A DNA stretch of 28,632 bases. Origin: Basidiobolus meristosporus CBS 931.73. Lineage: Eukaryota; Basidiobolomycota; Basidiobolomycetes; Basidiobolales; Basidiobolaceae. The stretch covers positions 1-28,632 of the forward strand of contig MCFE01000880.1 in assembly GCA_002104905.1 (NCBI GenBank). The letters run 5' to 3'. Each line of letters opens with the position of its first letter. Within the stretch, counting starts at the first letter, position 1. The position numbers and the translations under genes are program-made. Positions 20,064 to 28,399 of the stretch are shown here, piece after piece. A model generated the notes under the pieces. The model worked only from the letters and a program-made list of their open reading frames with translations. It was not told the origin of the DNA and made no database searches.

Positions 20064-22147
20064 CTAGATGTTCATACAGACCAGTGCTAATTGTGACCAA
20101 AGATATTCAATTTTGTCTCTAGCTAATGGTTTGGTAAATGTGTCTGCAATCATTTCATCTATAAGACAGTAAACTAAGTTAGATGGCACCAAGCTCTCTT
20201 GACTTGGTAGGGTTTTGACCAAGCTAAGGTTTGTCTCCATTGGGGTAGCTGCTGGTTTGCAGTCTTCCATTTAGTACTTCTTGAGTATATCTTGAACATA
20301 CTTGGATTGGCCTAGGGTGATGGTCTGGGTACTTCTGGCTATGGAGAGCTTTATCCCTAGGTGGTAACTGAGTTCTCCTAGATTGGACACCTTGAACTCC
20401 TTAGATAGGCTGGATTTAGTCTCTTCCAAAGTTGCTAGGTTATTGGTGGCTATAATAAGATCATCCACATACAGAGCTAATAGAACTGGATATACTCTAT
20501 CTGGCTTATAGTATACACTTGAGTCAGCAGCATTCCTTTTGAAACTCAAAGATCCCAAATAAGAATCTATCTTGCAATTACCAACTTTCAGTGATTGCTT
20601 GAGTCTATATAGAGATTTAGTACACAAAATATTCTATTATAACTCCTATTTTTAAGGTATACAACTGTGGCATCTGATTCTGCCCAAAAATCATAGGATA
20701 GTTTTTGATCATGGATCATAGAACTAGCCATACCAGTTATTGATCTGTTTGCATGTTCTGCCACTCCATTTTGCTACGGAGAGTATGATACAGTAGTCTC
20801 TTACTTTATCCCATGAATTTTGCAGAAGTGGATACGCAGTTTTGAGGTATATTCTCCCAATTGTCAGAGTATATTTTATTAATTTTTTTGCCAGTTTCTC
20901 TCTCCACCATGACTTTAAGCTCCCTGAACTTAAAAAGAGCTTCTTCCTTTCTCTACATGAAGTAGATCTATGTGTATATTGTGTAATCATCATCAAAAGT
21001 GTTTAAATATTTCATCCCACCTAAGGGTGTATTTTGCATAAGTCCACAGAAATCCAAGTGAAATAAATCTAGTTTTTTCTTAGCTTTGATTAGCCCAAAG
21101 ATCTTGAACAGTTGTCTAGCTTGTTTCCTATATATATTGGCTGCACAGTGCTCCAAATTAGCTGGGGGATCAATTTTTACTCCAGAAATTAGCTGATCTT
21201 TGATCATTTGCACAAATAATCAAGATTGATGGGCCCAAATCTCCTGTGCAAAAGCATTAGAGTTGCTTCATTTAAGCTACTTATGTTGGCTACCAGGGAT
21301 GATGAAATATAAGTTAAACTGCCTAGATTCTGATCTCCAATACCCAGAGCAATATGGGCAGCATTTGATTAGTGATCCTTCATCCAGAATTGTCAATGCT
21401 GAAACTGAGACCTTCTACTGTGGCCTTGCTTACAGATAGTAGGCTCCTGGCAATTACTGGTGCAAAGAGTACTTCTTTGAGGGTAGGTGTGACTTCCTTA
21501 ACTGCTTCTAAGCTTTACCTGGATGGTCCCTTCTCCACTGTATCAATTTACTATGTGATACTTGCACTGCTGCCATATGCCTTTTATTGCTGGTAACATA
21601 TTCATCTGCAAGCATATGCTTGGTAGCCATCACTTTTGCCATGTATACCTCTTGAATATGTAAAAAATACTTTTTGGTTATTGGCCAATACAGTCCTTGT
21701 ACCTGCTGAATTCTAGCCACTGTTGTAGGTGCACTCTGGTACTTGTTTGTGTGAATTCTGCATTGAAAGATGTGATAATCTGTTTGTATCCAGGAGAAAC
21801 CTGGTAAACTCTTGTAAAGCTGTTCCAATTATAATTAGTTGCTTGTTGCATCCAACCCATCCTTGCATTACTAAACTGATTACCCATGCAATGGGGCTAC
21901 TTAGCTTCTAACTGCCAAAGGCATAGGGGTCTCCATGAGGACATCTGTGCTCAGCATTTCCCAGCTCTTCCTGGCTGTCCTTGGTATGGTAACTCATCAT
22001 AGCCATGATGGACTTGAGAACATATTCTTGATGAGATTTGGATATAATAGGGTTAGTTGAAAATCACCAAGTGCACTGCAAAACCCACTTGTTTGCCAAA
22101 CCACTACCAATATCTCCAGCTCTCTAACGGTAGCCAATGCCCAGTAT
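20064..22147 (-). pseudogene. Internally deleted Copia element body, minus strand
   Basis: Minus-strand fragments in pol order. Pre-integrase/integrase lies at 21213-20968 (DQLISGVKIDPPANLEHCAA and LDLFHLDFCGLM). Integrase core decays at 20996-20724. RT palm at 20627-20271 has LYVDDLIIATNN. The thumb is at 20270-20180 (ATPMETNLSLVKT), joined without a gap to the RNase H end (EMIADTFTKPLARDK, about 20090-20140). Most of RNase H and the RT N-terminus are therefore deleted. Upstream (21500-22140) are Gag-like fragments in which I see no zinc knuckle. Flanks are an LTR at each side. Confidence 0.8.
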
Positions 22148-22372
22148 TGTAGTAGGAGGTTTGGAGAAATTGGAAGTAATTGGGAGAACAAGTAGACTAT
22201 GTGATTTTCACCTGATGATTTATTGAATGTAAAAGTGGATTTTTTACCATGACATTGACTTGGCAAAACAGGCACAAAAAACATGATTGGGGAGGTCCCA
22301 AGAGCATATAGGCAAAGTTTGTGGCTGCTTGCACAACTTGTTGAGATTTGATATTCTAGGCACCCAATCTGT
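22148..22372 (-). repeat. Copia 5' LTR, truncated at its outer end
   Basis: The minus strand aligns with the last two thirds of the LTR, from about the GGTACCCAGAACATG position to the U5 end at about 22148. The first third is missing. At 22372 the sequence changes directly to TTAGGGGAGG, the telomere-like joint of the first SINE-like element. Confidence 0.75.
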
Positions 22373-22850
22373 TAGGGGAGGAAAGTCACCAAGTGGTGAA
22401 ATCTTTATTTACTTATGACAAGTTTCTAAAGAAGCCAAGTTAATCTGAAGTTATTCCTAGAAAGCTAGGTCTGAGAGATATCTTCCTGGTAAGCCAGGTC
22501 TGAGAGTTGAGAGGCTGAGTGGTACTGTATTTCCTAGTTAGCTAGGTCTGAGAGAGGTTTCCTGGAAAGCCAGGCCTGAGAAGTGAGAATCTGAATATAT
22601 CTGAGCTAAGTTATACTGGTTTGCGGTAGCTGAATTGTGGCCAGAATGGCCAGTAGACTGGGGGAACTGAGATGAATTTCTGGGCAATCACTGGCCAAAT
22701 TTACTAGGCAAATCTGACCAGTTAGCATTTCAAGGATTTCAGCCAATCAGAGCCTTTACTTTGCCCAATGGTTGATCAAGCCATCTCCCAATGAGCACAC
22801 ATCAATTTATTGATTGAATTTTGCTGGATCCAGGATTTGAACCCACAACC
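22373..22850 (-). mobile_element. SINE-like element copy 1 (5'-truncated), LINE-type 3' tail
   Basis: A non-coding element whose 5' side (near 22850) reads a tRNA B box, GGTTCAAATCC (minus, about 22834-22844), without the A-box half. The body carries four hairpin repeats at 22456-22469, 22485-22498, 22533-22546 and 22561-22574, plus a TGGCCA-GAA-TGGCCA hairpin at 22638-22652. Its 3' end has AATAAA, a TCACC/GGTGA stem-loop (22386-22399) and a C-run, as in the neighbouring LINEs. It is nearly identical to the copy at 25669-26190. The plus strand reads TTAGGG directly outside the 3' end. With no ORF and a LINE-like tail, it is best read as a SINE mobilised by the LINE enzyme. Confidence 0.75.
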
Positions 22851-25664
22851 AGGGGAGGGAAAGTCACCAAGTTAGTGAAATCTTTATTTGAGTTAAGAAC
22901 TAATCTAAGTACAAATAAAGAAGCCAATTCAGAGGTCTAGAGCCTCTCTAATAAGTAATCTAATTTATGTTTTGTTTCATCTCTAATGTTTGCTTCAATA
23001 AAGTAAAGCTCATCAGGGGTAAATATAAAATTCAGGGGTTTTGGGGGAAGTACAAATTGTAGATGTTTCTGATCAATATAATCCAAGACTGGAACCCAGC
23101 CTGGGATTAAGTGCAGTAGGAAAGGTGTGTGGACTTGTAAGTAGCTCTACCACATAGATCTTAGATGGTCCTGAGCCAGTAGTCTTGGTTTCTCAGCTTT
23201 TTGAAGTTTTGAAGCAAGCTCTGTTACTACAGCAGAGCCAACCAGGGTGTGCCAGCAAGAAGATTTCAGGGAGGAGTTAGATTGAAGCCATTGTTTAATG
23301 GAGGGGTTATGTGATTTCTGAAGTTTGACTAGGAAGGAAGCACGGAGATAGATCATTCGGATTTGGTATGGGTAGAACCCAAAGGCTCCATTAGTTGCAT
23401 GGATATAGGGAGATACTGGAAGATAAGGTACCAAGGATCTGATACACTGATGGAGAAATTTATCCAGGCAGTGAAGTTCTCTGGAGGTTAGGGGTATAAT
23501 GTGGAGACCAAATTCAAGTACTGGCAGCACATACTGCTTCAGAAGTATAGGGATCTTTTGAATTGGAGTGTCTGGAGTGACTACTACCAGAAGCTTTTTG
23601 AGAGCCTGTTGGGCAAGACGGATCCTATTATTCAGGTGGAGCTTGGAGTCAATCCCATGTTGACAAAACGGCAGACCTAGATATATTGCAGTTTGTTGTG
23701 GCAGAATGCTAGTGTTTTGTATAGTTGTAGTGCATCCTATTGGGACTGTCTTGGAAATTGAGAGTGAGAGGTTGTTGGCAGCCAAGTACTTCTCAATGAT
23801 GGCAGTGTCTGCTATGGGATTAGGAGTAGCAATCTTGATATCATCCGCATAGAGAGTTAGTAGTGGATAGGGAGAGTCTGGTGAGGGGCCTTTTGGAAAT
23901 AAAGGAAAGTCATGTAGGAATATCACAAATAATAAGGGACCTAGTACAGATCCTTGGACTACTCCATTTGGAACCTCATAAGTCTCTGATGTACAACTTG
24001 GATGCAAAATTTTGGCTGAGTTCTCACAAAATAGAGAACGTACAAGAAGGGTCATTGGTAGTGCGGTAACTGCTAATAGCTTTCTCCAAAGCAGAGCTCT
24101 GTCCACAGAGTCAAAGGCTTTAGTAATGTCAAACAGAATGGTTGGCAATGAGAATTGAAGTGAATGATCATGGCTTAGCACTACAGCCATATCCAAGGAG
24201 AGTTTGGGCAAGAAGCCAAACTGAGAAGGATGGAATGGATATAGTTGAGATTGCAAGGATTTTGCTATTATAAGCTCAAAGATTTTCCGGCAGGTTGGTA
24301 GGAGTGAAACTGGCCGGTAAGAACCTGGGAGTGAGTGTTTCCCCTTCCCTTTGTATAAGGGTATTACATTTGCCTGTGACCAGGCCTTTGGGGTAGTCAA
24401 TTGTTGGGCACAGATAGAGTAGAATGGGATAAGTAAGTGACTCATTTTGGAGTAGCACACCCGGAGTAGATCGTAGGTAATCAAGTCATGTCCAGGTGCA
24501 GTATTTGCAGGAAGCTTCTTTAAAATTTTCTCCAGAAGCTTTGCTGAAACCAAAATTGGAGATGTTGTACTGCTAGATATGTCACCAGTATGGTAGAAAG
24601 GAGGAGTGGGATGCATGGTTGAATCAAAGAATATAGGGGCCAGTTTGTCTGGTGATGGTATACTCCTTGCTTGGGGTCTCATGGCTTTGTATACTCTTGA
24701 TATGGACCTTGTGGTGGCATTCATATTTACTAAGGGCAAGGTATCCATGATATGAGCCCATAATCTAGTATGCTCAGTGATCTGTAGTGACTTGGAGTAG
24801 GAGATTGCGCTTTCCAGGAGGTTGTGTGTTTTTGGGTTAGGGAAACATAGGTAGCTGGAATTTAAGGCAGAAATGATGGATTTCCATTTAAGTTGGTTTG
24901 CAGATGGCTTTTGGTAGGACTTGGTGGGCAGGGCCAGACAGCCAGTGATTATGATGAAATGCTGGTAAAATAGCCATAATGCATTTACATCATCACAAAT
25001 CCATGCGGGTAAGCTGGGAAATGCATATTCTGTAAGCAAGGATAGATAGTTGGCAAAGTCCTGTGTCTGTGATACTGAAGCTTTGGCTGGCAGGATTGTA
25101 AATGGCTGAAGAAGGGTGCCAATTGGTAGGGTTTTTCTGGCAGAAATGATAATATGTATTGGCTTGTGATCAGATTTCTCTAGTGAACCACAGCTGATAT
25201 CCTCTGGCATGCTTGTAACCTGGTGGATGTACTGTAAGGCAGCTGGAGTGGCTGTTACCCAGTCAACACAACGTTGAGCTTGCTGAGTGTTTACAGTGAC
25301 CAGATGGTTTTGTCGGAGGATCTTTGTAAAGTGCTCCTCTTGGGTTCTAAGTCTGGATGAAATAGTGGTGATATTTTCAGGGTGGGGAATATTTATATCT
25401 CCCACTACCATACAAGGGATTGATGAGCTGTTAATGAATTCTGATGTGGCCAAGAAATTGCCAGTGTTATGGAGATAGACAGAGATGGAGGGAGATAGAT
25501 AATAATGGCTACTATAGTTGGAAGTGTTAGAGCATAGCAGTAATACTCATAGATGATGGATACATTTGTTGAGGGTGCAAGCTTAGAAGATGAAAGAGCA
25601 ACAAGTGCCATTGAGTGAGCTGGAAATTTTGGGTGAGCAGATGAATATGCATTCAGTCTAGAGG
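22851..25664 (-). mobile_element. LINE 1, 5'-truncated non-LTR retrotransposon
   Basis: The element runs from about 25664 (5' side, cut inside the endonuclease domain) to about 22851 (3' end). The 3' UTR (23146-22851) carries AAATAAAGATTTCAC, a stem-loop at 22864-22878 with one mismatched pair, and a C-rich terminus (CTTTCCCTCCCC). It abuts the truncated head of SINE copy 1 with no visible target-site duplication. Its 5' side abuts the 3' end of SINE copy 2 through GTTAGGG. There is no poly(A) tail. Confidence 0.85.
23147..25546 (-). CDS. LINE 1 ORF: endonuclease C-terminus and reverse transcriptase
   Basis: This encodes the copying enzyme of a non-LTR retrotransposon. Counting from TTG at 25453 (768 aa to the stop), GDIN (18-21) and SDHKPI (94-99) are the last two motifs of an AP-type endonuclease. 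A linker follows, then RT: YKGKGKHSLPGSYRPVSLLP (367-386), motif A FDITKAFDSVDR (441-452), motif B NGVVQGSVLGP (496-506), and catalytic YADD (535-538). The frame is open upstream to a stop at 25547-25549. Endonuclease similarity then continues in another frame (HPKFPAH, SSKLAPSTNVSIIYE) to about 25660, so there is a frameshift near 25500-25550. The front of the endonuclease is missing. No RNase H domain is seen after the RT. Related to, but clearly diverged from, LINE 2. Confidence 0.88.
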   Translation of the reverse strand, partial: VLLLCSNTSNYSSHYYLSPSISVYLHNTGNFLATSEFINSSSIPCMVVGDINIPHPENITTISSRLRTQEEHFTKILRQNHLVTVNTQQAQRCVDWVTATPAALQYIHQVTSMPEDISCGSLEKSDHKPIHIIISARKTLPIGTLLQPFTILPAKASVSQTQDFANYLSLLTEYAFPSLPAWICDDVNALWLFYQHFIIITGCLALPTKSYQKPSANQLKWKSIISALNSSYLCFPNPKTHNLLESAISYSKSLQITEHTRLWAHIMDTLPLVNMNATTRSISRVYKAMRPQARSIPSPDKLAPIFFDSTMHPTPPFYHTGDISSSTTSPILVSAKLLEKILKKLPANTAPGHDLITYDLLRVCYSKMSHLLIPFYSICAQQLTTPKAWSQANVIPLYKGKGKHSLPGSYRPVSLLPTCRKIFELIIAKSLQSQLYPFHPSQFGFLPKLSLDMAVVLSHDHSLQFSLPTILFDITKAFDSVDRALLWRKLLAVTALPMTLLVRSLFCENSAKILHPSCTSETYEVPNGVVQGSVLGPLLFVIFLHDFPLFPKGPSPDSPYPLLTLYADDIKIATPNPIADTAIIEKYLAANNLSLSISKTVPIGCTTTIQNTSILPQQTAIYLGLPFCQHGIDSKLHLNNRIRLAQQALKKLLVVVTPDTPIQKIPILLKQYVLPVLEFGLHIIPLTSRELHCLDKFLHQCIRSLVPYLPVSPYIHATNGAFGFYPYQIRMIYLRASFLVKLQKSHNPSIKQWLQSNSSLKSSCWHTLVGSAVVTELASKLQKAEKPRLLAQDHLRSMW

Positions 25665-26190
25665 TTAGGGGGGAGGAAAGTCACCAAGTGGTGAAATCTT
25701 TATTTACTTATGACAAGTATTTAAAGAAGCCAAGTTAATCTGAAGTAATTCCTAGAAAGCTAGGTCTGAGAGATATCTTCCTGGTAAGCCAGGTCTGAGA
25801 GTTGAGAAGCTGAGTGGTACTATATTTCCTAGTTAGCTAGGTCTGAGAGAGGTTTCCTGGAAAGCCAGGCCTGAGAAGTGAGAATCTGAGTATATCTGAG
25901 GTGAGTTGTACTGATTTGCGGTAGCTTGTTTGTGGCCAGAATGGCCAGTAGACTGGGGGAACTGAGGGGTATTTCTGGGCGATCACTGGCCAAATTTACT
26001 AGGCAAATTTGACCAATTAGCATTTCAAGGATTTCAGCCAATCAGAGCCTTTACTTTGCCCGATGGCTGATCAAGCCATCTCCCAATGAGCACACATCAA
26101 TTTATTGATCAAATTTTGTTGGATCCAGGATTTGAACCCACAACCATGGGTATGGAAGGGTTAGGGATAACCACAAGGCTAAGTGTTCTT
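25665..26190 (-). mobile_element. SINE-like element copy 2 with tRNA-like head
   Basis: The more complete copy. On the minus strand, TTAGCCTTGTGG (26171-26182) fits an A box and GGTTCAAATCC (26128-26138) a B box. The 32-nt gap between them is normal for a tRNA-type Pol III promoter. The body matches copy 1, including hairpins at 25751-25764, 25780-25793, 25828-25841 and 25856-25869. The 3' tail has AATAAA, a TCACC-AAGT-GGTGA stem-loop (25681-25694 on the plus strand), and a C-run. The plus strand reads GGTTAGGGGGG at the outer 3' joint (25664-25674). Bases 26184-26198 (TGTTCTTGGTTAGGG on plus) lie between its head and LINE 2. Confidence 0.8.
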
Positions 26191-26198
26191 GGTTAGGG

Positions 26199-28399
26199 GG
26201 GGAGACAGTCACCAACAGGTGAAATCTTTATTTCAGTTGAAACAAAGAAGCCAGCGCTACTGTTGTAGCTTTGATACAAGAGTGTGTAGCTGAGGGGAAT
26301 TTGTAGGTAAGTTAATAAGAAGTGATGATAGTTCTTCAGTGCTCAAGACACTGTTCAGTGGGAAGGGGGGTAGCAAGAGAGGTAAGAATGACTTGTGAAC
26401 AACATTAATGAGGGGAATGTGATAAGGATTGATATTCATCATAAAGGGAGTGTGCTGCTGCAGATATTGCTGCCAAAGGTCTGTCAAGTACTTCAGGTAG
26501 GCCAGCTTGGGTTTTTCTGACTGCAGAATATAGTGAGCAAACTTCTTGACTTCAGGATCTCCAAGTATAGTTCTCCAGCAGGAGCCAGGTGTTGTGTGGT
26601 GTGTTCTCTTCCAGGCCTTAATCAGTGGGTTGTTGCAGTTGTGAAGTCTGAGATATAATCTGGTTCTAAGGTAGAGAAGTCTGATCTTATAGGGCATAAA
26701 CCCAAAAGCACCAAGAATAGCATGTCTGTAGGGGCATTCAGGCAAATGAGGCACCAAGGAGGTAATGCACCATACTGCAAACTTGTCAAGCTTAGTGCAG
26801 TCTCTAGAAGTAAGAGAGAGAAGTGGTAAGCCAAATTCCAGGACAGGGAAGACAAACTGCTTGAGTAGAAGGAGGCAGCTGGGAGCTGAAGTTGTAGGAG
26901 GAGTAACAGCCAGTAGCTTGTGGAGTGCCTGTCTTGCCAGGATAATTCTCTTCTTCAGGTGTGCTCCAGAGTCTAGTCCAGTAGGAAGGAAAGGAAAGCC
27001 AAGATATGTAGCAGAAACCTGAGCAGGTATAGTGGAGTTCTCCAAGTTGATGGGAGAGCCCAAAGGTACTGTCTTTGCAATGGAAAGCTGGAGATTATTC
27101 TTCTGCAGATACTGGTGGATGGTCTGGGAGTCTTGTTGCACATTGGAGGAGGATATTCTGATGTCATCAGCAAAGAGAGTAACCAGGCAGTCAGCTGAGA
27201 GTCTTGGGAAATCATTCAGGAAGATGGCAAACAGTATAGGACCAAGCACAGAGCCTTGAACCACTCCATTAGGAACTGAGAACACAGCTGATTGCTCACT
27301 TGGGTGCAGAATTCTTGCTTGTGGATCCAGAAACAGAGACCTGACAAGGAGGGTGAGAGAGGTACTGGAGAAGCATTGCAACTTGGACCAAAGCAGATTT
27401 CTGTCAACTGAATCAAAGGCCTTAGTAATATCAAACAGAACAGAGGGATACTTGCACTGGAGAGAGTGATCTTGGCTAAGTATGACTGCATATTCCAAGG
27501 AGAGGCCAGGAACAAAGCCAAACTGTGCAGGATGAAACTTGAGGGAGTCAGAGTAGAGCTCCTGAGCAAGCAGAAGCTCAAACACCTTTCTGCAGGTGGG
27601 CAGCAGAGATATTGGCCTGTAGGAGCTAGGATCCAGGTGCTTTCCTTTACCCTTGTACAGTGGCAGAACATTTGCAAAGGACCATTCCTCAGGAGTAGAA
27701 AGCTGGGCTGAGCATTGCTGAAACAGTGGAAGCAGAAGTGCAGACATGGCCTTGGTACTAGTCTTCAGAAGCTCATAGGAGATTGTGTCCACACCTGGAG
27801 CAGTAGAGTTGGGAAGCCTCTTGAGCACATTATGGATTCTCCTTTGATCAAGTGCAAGTGGGATGGGCAGAGTCTTGAAGTCAGGATGAAAGCCAGGAGT
27901 TGAGTACTGCTTTGTAGAGAAGAAGATGTTAGCCAGCTGTTCTGTTGAAGGTAACTTCCTGGAAGAGGGCCTCATTGCCCTGTAGAGTCTTGATACTGTT
28001 CTTGTTATAGAGTTGGAAGATTGCAGAGGCAAAGAACTCATAATATGATCCCAGAGCTGAGTATGCAGAGTGTGGTGAATTGCCTTGGAGTGGTGTATTG
28101 CTGTCAGGAGGAGTTTCTCTGTTTTTGGGTTAGGGAAACTCAGGTAGCTTTGTTGCAGGGCTGAAACAATGGATTCCCATTTTCTTGAGGTAACAGCAGT
28201 AGTCTTGCATGGCAGTGAGAGGGAGGCAGACACCAGAATCAGATGCTTCACAAAGAGCCAGGCATAGTTGAGATCATATGGCAGAGAAAGTAGCAAACTG
28301 GCAAGCTTCAAGTAGTTCCCAAAGTCTTTCTTCTGATTCTTGGTAGCTTTGTGGGTGAGCACAGTAAGTTTTGGCAGCTTCTTCTTCACAACTGGTTGC
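26199..28399 (-). mobile_element. LINE 2, 5'-truncated directly into telomere repeats
   Basis: The 3' UTR is very short (about 57 nt). It holds AAATAAAGATTTCAC, a perfect TCACC-AACA-GGTGA stem-loop (plus 26209-26222) and a seven-C end. The plus strand reads GGTTAGGG into the element at its 3' joint (26191-26198). At the 5' side the coding sequence stops within ten bases of the first TTAGGG (28400), so the endonuclease and anything upstream are lost. No target-site duplication or poly(A) is seen. Confidence 0.87.
26257..28389 (-). CDS. LINE 2 reverse transcriptase ORF, intact but lacking endonuclease
   Basis: Counting from GTG at 28389, 710 aa are open without a stop. The frame continues upstream through KQPVV into the telomeric repeat as a Pro-Asn repeat, so no native start is present. 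RT landmarks: YKGKGKHLDPSSYRPISLLP (245-264), motif A FDITKAFDSVDR (319-330), motif B NGVVQGSVLGP (374-384), and catalytic FADD (406-409, at 27163-27174). A thumb and a C-terminal region follow, with no RNase H motif. The first residues align with the region just after SDHKPI in LINE 1, so the truncation removes exactly the endonuclease. I found no CpG in this ORF by eye, and every Arg codon is therefore AGA or AGG. Whether the protein is made is unknown. Clade assignment would need a tree. Confidence 0.9.
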   Translation of the reverse strand: MKKKLPKLTVLTHKATKNQKKDFGNYLKLASLLLSLPYDLNYAWLFVKHLILVSASLSLPCKTTAVTSRKWESIVSALQQSYLSFPNPKTEKLLLTAIHHSKAIHHTLHTQLWDHIMSSLPLQSSNSITRTVSRLYRAMRPSSRKLPSTEQLANIFFSTKQYSTPGFHPDFKTLPIPLALDQRRIHNVLKRLPNSTAPGVDTISYELLKTSTKAMSALLLPLFQQCSAQLSTPEEWSFANVLPLYKGKGKHLDPSSYRPISLLPTCRKVFELLLAQELYSDSLKFHPAQFGFVPGLSLEYAVILSQDHSLQCKYPSVLFDITKAFDSVDRNLLWSKLQCFSSTSLTLLVRSLFLDPQARILHPSEQSAVFSVPNGVVQGSVLGPILFAIFLNDFPRLSADCLVTLFADDIRISSSNVQQDSQTIHQYLQKNNLQLSIAKTVPLGSPINLENSTIPAQVSATYLGFPFLPTGLDSGAHLKKRIILARQALHKLLAVTPPTTSAPSCLLLLKQFVFPVLEFGLPLLSLTSRDCTKLDKFAVWCITSLVPHLPECPYRHAILGAFGFMPYKIRLLYLRTRLYLRLHNCNNPLIKAWKRTHHTTPGSCWRTILGDPEVKKFAHYILQSEKPKLAYLKYLTDLWQQYLQQHTPFMMNINPYHIPLINVVHKSFLPLLLPPFPLNSVLSTEELSSLLINLPTNSPQLHTLVSKLQQ

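Noticed and set aside
22456-22574. CRISPR-like array (repeated hairpins with spacers)
   Set aside because: Units are 14 bp with partly repeated, non-unique spacers, and the whole block recurs in a second element copy. It is a feature of a eukaryotic retroelement.
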